Part shown: positions 14,926 to 21,596 of the stretch, piece by piece
How positions within the stretch are numbered: position 1 is the first letter of the stretch
Layout of the letters: every line of letters begins with the position of its first letter
Source of the DNA: a virus
IMG/VR virus record: IMGVR_UViG_3300015360_000065
Span: 1 to 49,203 of that record
Length of the DNA stretch: 49,203 bases
Reading direction: 5' to 3' (one strand)
Program-made: the position numbers and the translations under genes
Notes under the pieces: generated by a model
Told to the model about the DNA's origin: nothing
Databases searched by the model: none
Seen by the model: the letters and a program-made list of their open reading frames with translations, nothing else

Positions 14926-15585
14926 TTAAAGGTTTTGAGCCTTTTCCTCCCAACCTTCCAACTTCGTCTCTAGACGGTTGAACAGGAGGTCGACTAACTC
15001 GGGTGACATGACTTCAACCGCTGAATCTTTCACGGTGGTGAGAAAGAATGTGAAGATCTTCTGGAAACGCTCGCTCTTAAGGTCGATTATCGTGACCCCG
15101 AGCCTTTTGATTTCCATCTCAATACTCGTAATTTCCCTAAGACTAGCTATTCTTCGACTCGATATTTGAGTCGTATCCTTACCGTGTTTTTCAAGTTCCA
15201 TTCGAGCAAAGAGTAGAGCCGCCGCCTCACGCGCTATTTGAGACTTAACCGCTTGTAAAGTTTCCAACGTCTCTAGACGACTTGAGGTAGCTTTAACAAG
15301 TTCATCTTTTAAAATGAATGCTTCCTTCTGCCGCATCATCTCGGCATGGTATATCAGGTCATCTGTAGTAGGCTTCTTGCCGACCTTCCGAGGACGTCCT
15401 GGACCTCGTTTGACCGGCAGATTGACTGCATGGAGCGGAACTATAATGCCTCCGTTCATGCCTGCAATTCCAGGATGTTGATCCTGAACTGGGGTCTCTT
15501 CTACTGGGGTCTCTTCTACTGGGGTCTCTTCTTCTGGGGTCTCTTCTTCTGGGGTCTCGACATCTATATTTTCATTTTCAGACAT
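14926..15585 (-). CDS. AT-hook protein upstream of terminase, candidate small terminase subunit
   Basis: A 219-residue protein. It opens with a five-fold ETPEE/ETPVE repeat, then carries KRGPGRPRKVGKK (near residues 59-71), a textbook AT-hook that binds the DNA minor groove. The rest is long helices (ETLQAVKSQIAREAAALLFAR, EITSIEMEIKRLGVTIIDLK). DNA binding, helical oligomer-like body and a place directly before the large terminase would fit a small terminase subunit, but I see no defining small-terminase motif. A nucleoid-like or regulatory role is the alternative. Confidence 0.5.
   Translation of the reverse strand: MSENENIDVETPEEETPEEETPVEETPVEETPVQDQHPGIAGMNGGIIVPLHAVNLPVKRGPGRPRKVGKKPTTDDLIYHAEMMRQKEAFILKDELVKATSSRLETLETLQAVKSQIAREAAALLFARMELEKHGKDTTQISSRRIASLREITSIEMEIKRLGVTIIDLKSERFQKIFTFFLTTVKDSAVEVMSPELVDLLFNRLETKLEGWEEKAQNL
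15476..15560 (-). repeat. 15-nt tandem repeat coding ETPEE/ETPVE
   Basis: The plus-strand unit GGGGTCTCTTCTACT or GGGGTCTCTTCTTCT occurs in about five nearly perfect tandem copies, giving the acidic ETPxE repeats at the N-terminus of the AT-hook protein. Copies differ at one or two positions only. Confidence 0.9.
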
Positions 15586-15587
15586 AA

Positions 15588-15986
15588 TTACTTACCTTCT
15601 TCTGTACCAGACTCACCATTACCTTCGGTTCGGATCAGATACTGGGATAGATTATTTACTACATCATACCCCTTATCTTTGGGGATCTGCTTGTCTAACG
15701 CCTTCGAAAGATCTCGGCCCGTCTGGGCCAAACTCAAAACTCCCGTATTATTAGGAGTGGCGGGGAAGACATCCTTAGGCTGAATGTCCTTACGTTGAGG
15801 CTTAACCGTGTCGTCTCCCTTCGTCTTCGAGACCCCATTATCCCTAACCACCGTCGGGGCTATGCCTTTCGGTCGATTGATAGGCAATGAATTACTCTTT
15901 GCCTTCTGACGAGCGCCTGGGATTTGATCAGCCTGACGACGATACGCCAACACGACCCTACGGATTGAGGCAAGATTGCTTCTCAC
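15588..15986 (-). CDS. Small basic protein of unknown function
   Basis: A 132-residue protein with a strongly basic N-terminal half (MRSNLASIRRVVLAYRRQ; KSNSLPINRPKG) and little predicted order apart from a C-terminal helix (VVNNLSQYLIR). It starts inside the end of the upstream Cys-repeat gene (4-nt overlap) and ends 2 nt before the AT-hook gene. No family is recognised. The basic, proline-containing chain could bind DNA or be packaged in the head, which is a guess. Confidence 0.55.
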   Translation of the reverse strand: MRSNLASIRRVVLAYRRQADQIPGARQKAKSNSLPINRPKGIAPTVVRDNGVSKTKGDDTVKPQRKDIQPKDVFPATPNNTGVLSLAQTGRDLSKALDKQIPKDKGYDVVNNLSQYLIRTEGNGESGTEEGK

Positions 15987-17788
15987 AGCTTTATCTCATG
16001 TCGGCCAATCATGACGGACTGGGCGACCTTGACGGGCTCTGGAGCCAACTCGATCTCCTGGTTATAATTCTGGAGCTGATACTCCTGCATCATGGACAGG
16101 CCGTTGCTAGCCATGAGGGCTTGATCTGATGGTCGCTCCATTGCCGGGCCGGAGTTCAGGATAGCCTGTTGTTCAGCCTGCTTGTCGATGTAGGGAGGCT
16201 CCAACACCAAGGTCTTGTTCAGCACAGAACAGTGGCCTACTCGTGTGTGATGAACACACGAACTACACTTGTCCCCAAGCTTGGCATACTTAATAGCGGA
16301 CCGGCTTCGATACAAGCTTGCCACTCGGTCACACCCCTTACCGTAATCATCATACACGGTAGGATCGATGTATTTGAAGCCCTGCAGACCTTCCTCGCCC
16401 ATGGTCGCTTTCAACTGCCTGCCATGCTTCAACAAGACATCGAGGGCGTATGTCTGGCGGAGTGCCCGGACCAAATCTCGACCATACAAGCCCTCGTTCA
16501 GGTACTGGCTTGCCGTCTTGACGATTTTAATCGCCATCGGGTCCACATCGGCATTAACGGGACGAGCATTACCGTAAAAGGCTTGCTCAATATTCGAGCG
16601 CACGGATTGAGTCAGGCTAGCTAGAGGGGTTGAAGCTGCTTTATGGATAGATCGAAGAGCCTCTACCGGAGTGCTGCCCCAACTCATGCGAGCAGCCTCC
16701 TGGGGAAGCTTGCCGGCTATACGATGCTCAGACACGACGGCCTGGACTGTTGCCTCCGTGTACAGCTCCTCTGCGGACGCAACTAAAGGTCGACCGTACA
16801 GCAGACAGCGAGCCGCTTTGTTAAAAAAGCAAGTCCCGCACTTAGTGCCCGCTACTACAGCCCTGATCGACGAAGAATGCTTATGGACGAAGTCCGCCCC
16901 TTCATGACAATCCGAAAAGGATTCCTGAGTCGTATATACCGCTCCATACAGACCCGCTTCCTTGAATGTCGGAGCCCACACGTCCGAAGTATCGTTCAAG
17001 TCCTGGTAGCTAAAAGAGATTTTGAGACCTTGAGCTAACTCCGCCTCGTTACGACCCTTCAGCAATTCACGGCGGAGAAAGCCTACGATCTCGCTCGCTT
17101 TGATTTCCCTGGCTTTACTCTCGGCCTTGACAGACCTGAGACGAACCAGGTTCTGTGCCTGGACCGCCATCTGGCCAGGCGTGTCGTATTCAACTAGTTT
17201 CTTGAGGAATACGCCACAATGATTTGACCCGCTCTCAACCTTATGATGAGGGCATGTGCCACAAGCCTTTTTCGGCAAAATAAACTTTGCCTCAGATGCA
17301 AACTTGCGAACAAATTCAACACCTTGCTGGCCAGTTGCACAATCCGGAAAATCATTTGCCGCAATATATGTCTTGCCTAGACGACCTCGTTCAGTGAAAA
17401 CCTCGGACAAGGCCTGCTTGGACTGAATCAAAGAATCTCGGTCATAGCGAGAAGTCAGGGCATGACGGATCTTAGCGGGATCCGTCGATTGCATGACCGC
17501 CAAACGAGCCGTCCTGACAATATCAGTCGAGGCTTTGAAGTCCCGCAAATTCCCGTGAAGCTGTGAAAGGTCGCCCATGGTTTTGGGCTCGCCCAGATTA
17601 GGCACGAAGTTAGAAGCAGGCTCATCTTTATGACGCCAGAGAGCCTCGAGGTCAGGCACCATATCCAGGTTCTGCTTGGGCAGAGTGTCCTGAGCACGAT
17701 ACTGCTCTGCGTCGACATCAAGCCAGTCGAGATCCTGGACGGCAGAACCTGTTTTAAAAAAGCTAGTGAGGTCGCCAAGTTCAGCCAT
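15983..17788 (-). CDS. Protein with three repeated four-cysteine modules
   Basis: A 601-residue protein. Three copies of one module are spaced along it: a DC/GC start, a helix containing FV or RV, then CxxC and a final Cys. They read DFPDCATG...KKACGTCPHH...NHCGVF, SFSDCHEG...TKCGTCFFN...RCLLYGRPLV and DDYGKGCDR...DKCSSCVHH...GHCSVLNKTLV. Each has four cysteines and could bind zinc or an iron-sulphur cluster. The ATG at 17788 follows an AAAGGGA ribosome site; a GTG at 17827 is the longer alternative. It lies among virion-type genes. Function unknown. Confidence 0.6.
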   Translation of the reverse strand: MAELGDLTSFFKTGSAVQDLDWLDVDAEQYRAQDTLPKQNLDMVPDLEALWRHKDEPASNFVPNLGEPKTMGDLSQLHGNLRDFKASTDIVRTARLAVMQSTDPAKIRHALTSRYDRDSLIQSKQALSEVFTERGRLGKTYIAANDFPDCATGQQGVEFVRKFASEAKFILPKKACGTCPHHKVESGSNHCGVFLKKLVEYDTPGQMAVQAQNLVRLRSVKAESKAREIKASEIVGFLRRELLKGRNEAELAQGLKISFSYQDLNDTSDVWAPTFKEAGLYGAVYTTQESFSDCHEGADFVHKHSSSIRAVVAGTKCGTCFFNKAARCLLYGRPLVASAEELYTEATVQAVVSEHRIAGKLPQEAARMSWGSTPVEALRSIHKAASTPLASLTQSVRSNIEQAFYGNARPVNADVDPMAIKIVKTASQYLNEGLYGRDLVRALRQTYALDVLLKHGRQLKATMGEEGLQGFKYIDPTVYDDYGKGCDRVASLYRSRSAIKYAKLGDKCSSCVHHTRVGHCSVLNKTLVLEPPYIDKQAEQQAILNSGPAMERPSDQALMASNGLSMMQEYQLQNYNQEIELAPEPVKVAQSVMIGRHEIKL

Positions 17789-19013
17789 TGTCGTTATCGT
17801 CCCTTTGAGCGCTGTAATCGTGAGCACTGTAATCGTGTCTCACATACGGAGTTGCCGTGTCTTCATAAATATAATTCACATTTACTAAATCAAGGTCGGC
17901 ACGACCCGTCGCTGGCTCTACTGCAGGGAGCACAGATTGCGTGTTGACCAAGTTACCTCGATCTCCACGATAATAGTCCGACCGAGCAACAGGATGGTCA
18001 TCGTCACCTGGCAACTTGCCTTGAGCGAGAATGTCTCCGGAAGCGCCGGGTAACCCGCTTGCGGGGCCCCACACGCCCTTATTATTGCCTTCTCCAGACG
18101 GATTCTCGTACCCACCGGCTCCCTGGCCCCGTGCTCCGAAACCCAGACCAAAGTCCCAGGCCTGTGTCTCGGTCGGCTCTGATAGGTAGTCAGGGACCTT
18201 AGATGCAGCGCCCCGATCCGCCAAGTCGTTATCCCAGGCACTGGGGTAATCGTAATCTCGACCTGAGGGAGTGCCCCAACCATCATTAGTATAGGCATCC
18301 TGAGGATTAGGATCCTCGCCTGGACCCAAATGGACTACGCGGGGTCCCGAGAGGGAGTCAGGAGATACCGACGAGTCGGCAACCCGGCCCTGCTTCTCCT
18401 GCCGATCCTTATGCTCAGGTGTCGCGACTCCGCTACCCGGTAACTCGGATGAGTTATCCTTAGCCCGCCCGCCATCATTCATTTCTTCGATCTCTTGCTC
18501 TGATTCCTCCGCCAAGTCCTCAGGGGCATCGATATTACCCTTAGATTCCTCAACAAAGCGCTCTACGTCCTCAGCCTCATTGTCATCCAGTTGAGCCAGG
18601 CGAGGCTTCCAATGCGGGGCATTGATCTCATCATAAAGCGTGTCCGTGATGGCACTAAGGGTCTCGCATACCTGATGTAGCTTATTGCGAATATCCTGCA
18701 CGGGCATGATGTACCCGTGCCCGCCTAAGTTGCCGTCCGGACTGATAGTCGTGCTTTTGAGCCGACTCAAGTGGCGATATGCTGTCAGGGCATGCCCCAT
18801 ACTTACGCTTGACGCCCAGAGCGTTTTTGCCAAAGGCTTCAAGGAATTAGGATCGTAAGGATGATCCTTAGGGATATTCCTTTTGCCGGATTGGCCAGGC
18901 TCAGCGGGACCTAATGAGGCAGTCTTAACGACGGTCTCAGGATCACAGTGCCATGCTGGCTCCCCGTTACGGTACCGAGCAAGGACTCTTGATTTTAATA
19001 GCTCATTGTCCAT
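17781..19013 (-). CDS. Virion-type protein, acidic and Gly-rich C-terminal half
   Basis: A 410-residue protein. The N-terminal 170 residues look folded and helical (LKPLAKTLWASSVSMGHALTAYRHLSRLK, then VQDIRNKLHQVCETLSAITDTLYDEINAPHW). The second half is acidic, rich in Gly, Asp, Pro and Ser, and probably disordered. It overlaps the Cys-repeat gene by 8 nt and starts directly after the next upstream gene. I do not recognise a family; a head or internal protein is possible from its place. Confidence 0.55.
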   Translation of the reverse strand: MDNELLKSRVLARYRNGEPAWHCDPETVVKTASLGPAEPGQSGKRNIPKDHPYDPNSLKPLAKTLWASSVSMGHALTAYRHLSRLKSTTISPDGNLGGHGYIMPVQDIRNKLHQVCETLSAITDTLYDEINAPHWKPRLAQLDDNEAEDVERFVEESKGNIDAPEDLAEESEQEIEEMNDGGRAKDNSSELPGSGVATPEHKDRQEKQGRVADSSVSPDSLSGPRVVHLGPGEDPNPQDAYTNDGWGTPSGRDYDYPSAWDNDLADRGAASKVPDYLSEPTETQAWDFGLGFGARGQGAGGYENPSGEGNNKGVWGPASGLPGASGDILAQGKLPGDDDHPVARSDYYRGDRGNLVNTQSVLPAVEPATGRADLDLVNVNYIYEDTATPYVRHDYSAHDYSAQRDDNDNG

Positions 19014-19304
19014 TTAGCCCTTTATCGGTGTTGCCCCGTCTTGAAAAAGACGTTCGATAAAATACTCAGAACCCTCATGCTTAATGGCCCAAAGATCCTG
19101 CGTAGACTTGTGGATCAGAGTCTCGTTCGAAATCCTTTGGAATCCTGCAATGTCAACCATGGTCGCGATCCTGATTCGCTGAGGTTTAGCCGACGCTTGC
19201 TTAATCGAACCAAAAGGCGAGATAGTTTGAGGCTCGTTCTCAAAAAAAGCGTCTAGCCCCGTGGCGCCTGATCCCTGCATGTGTTCAAATTTAAAGTCCT
19301 GCAT
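19014..19304 (-). CDS. Small protein of unknown function
   Basis: A 96-residue protein. The end (RISNETLIHKSTQDLWAIKHEGSEYFIERLF) reads as alternating strand and turn, as in a small beta-sheet domain; the first half (GATGLDAFFENEPQTISPFG) looks extended. It ends where the next gene starts and begins 14 nt past the BACON-like gene. It is a plausible small virion-associated protein but nothing in the sequence defines its role. Confidence 0.55.
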   Translation of the reverse strand: MQDFKFEHMQGSGATGLDAFFENEPQTISPFGSIKQASAKPQRIRIATMVDIAGFQRISNETLIHKSTQDLWAIKHEGSEYFIERLFQDGATPIKG

Positions 19305-19318
19305 AGCCTGCTCCTAAC

Positions 19319-20227
19319 CTATGTAACTACGAGGCGAATGATGACATCCGCATAATCGTTGAAACTGTAGCCACTAATACGCAAAGTCTCTTCGTAAATG
19401 CCGGGCATCAGACCCTCTACAGGCTCGACCAGCACCGTGATACTCTGCACCGTGCTAGCAGGCAGGGTGCCTGTCACGGGAGTAAAGCTAGCCAGCCAGC
19501 TCTGCGAGAGTCCGGTCAGGCGAGCGATCTGGTAATCCAGGACTGATCCGGACGGCCCAGAGTTCTGCACCGTAAATTGCTGAGTCGCGATAGCTGGGAA
19601 GGGTCCGCTAATAGGACGTGATACGACGTAGGTAACGAGACCTGGACTGATCGAGACAACCGCCTTAGGTCGCACCGTGATCGTAATGGGGAGTACCTGG
19701 GGCGAATTGGTCGATGACCCGTCCTGGAGCGATATGGACCCTGAGTAGGGGCTGGACGTGGTCAGGAGGTCTGTGGAGTCCACCGAGACGTCAAAGACAC
19801 CGGACTGGTTAGACGCGAGGTGGGGTATAATGGCTGGATTCGTGCGGATATAGACAGCCGACGCGACCAATGTCGTGCTGAGCAAAGACCCGTAAACCCC
19901 TGTGTTGGTAACTCGCCCGGTCAGGGGTAGGCTGTAGCCCCGTCCTTCGTCGACGACGAAAACCAAAGCACTAGGAGGGCCTACCAGGATAGAGGGTCGG
20001 TAATTAGCTACGAGGGACTGGATAGACTCACTCATCCCCTCCACGACTGCCCCAGGCAGGGGGGTCGAATCCCTTAAGATCCCATATGGGGTCGTGATAT
20101 TTTTTATCATGAATGTCGGGACGGCTCCCGACACATCCATGACAGTGGTCCAGCGCCACACACGACCGTTCAGCGTGATGCTGAACTCGACATTTTGGGA
20201 GCTAATATTGGCAGCAGAGATCGACAA
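19319..20227 (-). CDS. Virion protein with BACON/Ig-like domains
   Basis: A 302-residue all-beta protein. The last 100 residues match the style of BACON or Ig-like surface domains: VSISPGLVTYVVSR, ATQQFTVQNSGPSGSVLDYQI, QSWLASFTPVTGTLPAS, then VEPVEGLMPGIYEETLRISG. A second, looser Ig-like repeat precedes it (residues 80-185). Such domains bind glycans or proteins and are common in tail or capsid surface proteins. The start is TTG at 20227, with a strong GGAGGA nine bases upstream. It is the first gene after the CRISPR region and so probably opens the structural operon. Confidence 0.7.
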   Translation of the reverse strand: MSISAANISSQNVEFSITLNGRVWRWTTVMDVSGAVPTFMIKNITTPYGILRDSTPLPGAVVEGMSESIQSLVANYRPSILVGPPSALVFVVDEGRGYSLPLTGRVTNTGVYGSLLSTTLVASAVYIRTNPAIIPHLASNQSGVFDVSVDSTDLLTTSSPYSGSISLQDGSSTNSPQVLPITITVRPKAVVSISPGLVTYVVSRPISGPFPAIATQQFTVQNSGPSGSVLDYQIARLTGLSQSWLASFTPVTGTLPASTVQSITVLVEPVEGLMPGIYEETLRISGYSFNDYADVIIRLVVT

Positions 20228-20228
20228 A

Positions 20229-20262
20229 GACTATAGTCCTCCACATATAGTCTGACTATAAG
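20229..20262. promoter_or_regulatory. Palindromic GACTATA cluster between structural operon and CRISPR array
   Basis: A perfect 10-nt palindrome GACTATAGTC (20229-20238) is followed by a perfect 15-nt inverted repeat TATAGTCTGACTATA (20246-20260). On the minus strand CTTATAGTC here matches the motif at 3053 and 49153 and could drive the BACON gene. On the plus strand TATAAG at 20257-20262 lies 18 nt before the first CRISPR repeat and could be its -10 box. The palindromes could also be operator sites. No binding protein is known. Confidence 0.4.
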
Positions 20263-20279
20263 TAGTTTCAGGCTATTTG

Positions 20280-20325
20280 GTCTCGTCGGTCTAGGTCCTG
20301 ACGAGCAATAATGATCCTCAGATCC
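20280..20325 (+). repeat. Divergent first CRISPR repeat with enlarged loop
   Basis: This 46-nt copy keeps the GTCTCGTCG start and the last 25 nt exactly, but the two loop bases TA are replaced by GTCTAGGTCCTG. The stem is retained and even lengthened (CTCGTC with GACGAG). The unchanged 3' part is the part expected to form the crRNA handle. Confidence 0.85.
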
Positions 20326-20690
20326 CGTAAGTCTCGGGTTTTTCGATAAACCTCAACCGCGTAAGTCTCGTCGTAACGAGCAATAATGATCCTCAGATCC
20401 GCCACTCACGGTGCACCTAGCGTCATAACGCAGTAGCCCGTCTCGTCGTAACGAGCAATAATGATCCTCAGATCCTGCCGAGCGGCCATGAGGGCCGGGC
20501 TCTCACAGTTTGGTCTCGTCGTAACGAGCAATAATGATCCTCAGATCCTGGGTCCTGACCCACCATCGTGACACAGGCGGGAAGTCTCGTCGTAACGAGC
20601 AATAATGATCCTCAGATCCGCGGTCCTGACCCACCATCGTGACACAGGCGGGAAGTCTCGTCGTAACGAGCAATAATGATCCTCAGATCC
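20280..20690 (+). CRISPR. CRISPR array with CasPhi (Cas12j)-like repeat, 6 repeats and 5 spacers
   Basis: Five identical 36-nt repeats lie at 20365-20400, 20440-20475, 20513-20548, 20584-20619 and 20655-20690. A sixth, 20280-20325, has the same ends but about 10 extra nt in the loop. Spacers are 39, 39, 37, 35 and 35 nt. The repeat starts GTCTCGTCGTAACGAGCAAT and ends CAGATCC. It can fold a CTCGT/ACGAG hairpin and a GATC-CTCA-GATC hairpin. From memory this matches the plan of CasPhi repeats (GTCTCG, hairpin, CGAGCAAT, second hairpin, TCC end), which sets the strand as plus. Spacers 4 and 5 differ at only two bases. No cas gene is in the window. The array call is firm; the CasPhi assignment is inference. 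Confidence 0.9.
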
Positions 20691-20782
20691 TGGTCTGCCA
20701 AAAAGCGTGAGTTTTCAAAGAGCTGGACCCTGGATCGCGAGCGATCCTTGATCCTGATCCAACTCTACACCGGGACCTCAGG

Positions 20783-20804
20783 CGCCCGACCCTAAATTGA
20801 ATCT
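20783..20804 (-). promoter_or_regulatory. Shared 22-nt intergenic element, copy 1
   Basis: The plus strand CGCCCGACCCTAAATTGAAT plus CT matches 48489-48510 (CGCCCGGCTCTAAATTGAAT plus CT) at 20 of 22 positions. Both are non-coding and lie past a gene end and before the next gene on the minus strand. A promoter or regulator site is possible; no -35/-10 pair is convincing. Confidence 0.3.
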
Positions 20805-20813
20805 TTTTTAGAC

Positions 20814-20847
20814 AAAAAGTGACCCGCGAGAGGATCGGGCCCTTTCT
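20814..20847 (-). terminator. Weak terminator candidate after the sigma-like gene
   Basis: On the minus strand GCCCG can pair with CGGGT over a 9-nt loop, followed after CAC by TTTTT. It lies 23 nt or more past the stop of the sigma-like gene and would separate the replication region from the array. The stem is only 5 bp, so confidence is low. Confidence 0.25.
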
Positions 20848-20869
20848 GAGGCTCCGGACCCCTCGCACA

Positions 20870-21589
20870 TCAGAAACACTCGTCGCCTCCTCGGCCCTGC
20901 CACTGAGGGAGTTTTACCTCCCTCAGTATATTGAAGTGTTTCGAGCTTATGGACGTAAATATCTGATGGTAAGGGACCAGTTTCTCATCCTGCTGGGATG
21001 CCAGCTCCAGAGCTTGGACAGCCCTGAAAAATCGATGCCTGACCCTACCCTGAGTGAGTCCTAATTTTGACGCGACCTCGGACTGACACGTAGTTGTCCA
21101 CATACCCACCAGGATCTCGACATCGACCAATATTTTCTTAGTGCCCTGGCAAATCGGACAAACCCCGTCGACTGAGAAGCATTTGGGGCAGGTCAGCTCG
21201 CACGGAAATACTGAGCGTAAGTCGACTCGCATATCCTCCTCCAGTACCTGAGGTATACGGAGGAGAAATCTCAAACGTTGAATCCCTCGGGCCAGTCTAT
21301 AACTGACAGCAGCCTGCGTTACCCCGAAAATTGTAGCAATGTCGGCCTGTCGCTTTTTGTGAATTACGTATAGTGTAATTAGATCCGCCTCACGATCTGG
21401 GATGCGATCTAGCAGAGGGACGATCCGACTCTCATAATCCCCGTCAGGGATAAGGCTCGCCAGAGATTCGGCTAGATCGATCTCATCTAGCTCCGGATCC
21501 TCGTCCTCGGCATCGTACCTAGGGTCGTCATGAGACGAGAATCTCGACAAATCTGACGGGTCTACTGAGATTAAATAACCAGTACTCAT
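20870..21589 (-). CDS. Sigma-region-4-like DNA-binding protein with zinc ribbon
   Basis: A 239-residue protein with two helix-turn-helix units. The first (residues 60-110, DRIPDREADLITLYVIHKKR, then ADIATIFGVTQAAVSYRLARG) is like sigma-70 region 4. A zinc ribbon follows with Cys134, 137, 144 and 147 (CPKC, CPIC). The second HTH is at 166-195 (CQSEVASKLGLTQGRVRHRFF). It has no sigma region 2, so it may be an activator, an anti-promoter factor or a phage sigma-like subunit that works with another protein. It follows the NusG-nuclease gene by 7 nt and is the last gene before the CRISPR region. It is a fair candidate for the phage's late-gene transcription switch. Confidence 0.7.
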   Translation of the reverse strand: MSTGYLISVDPSDLSRFSSHDDPRYDAEDEDPELDEIDLAESLASLIPDGDYESRIVPLLDRIPDREADLITLYVIHKKRQADIATIFGVTQAAVSYRLARGIQRLRFLLRIPQVLEEDMRVDLRSVFPCELTCPKCFSVDGVCPICQGTKKILVDVEILVGMWTTTCQSEVASKLGLTQGRVRHRFFRAVQALELASQQDEKLVPYHQIFTSISSKHFNILREVKLPQWQGRGGDECF

Positions 21590-21596
21590 TTGGACG

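Larger units (their letters stand above)
20691..20869. other. Non-coding flank right of the CRISPR array
   Basis: No gene or full repeat is seen in these 179 nt. It holds a perfect palindrome GGATCGCGAGCGATCC (20732-20747), an A/T hairpin around CTTTTTTAGACAAAAAG (20803-20819), and the sequence CGCCCGACCCTAAATTGAAT, which recurs near 48490. The first bases after the last repeat do not match any spacer. Confidence 0.6.

Noticed and set aside
20280-20690. Iteron-type origin of replication instead of a CRISPR array
   Set aside because: The intervening sequences are regular in length but mostly unrelated to each other, and one matches a gene exactly, which is the pattern of spacers rather than of iterons. 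A role as origin cannot be fully excluded.
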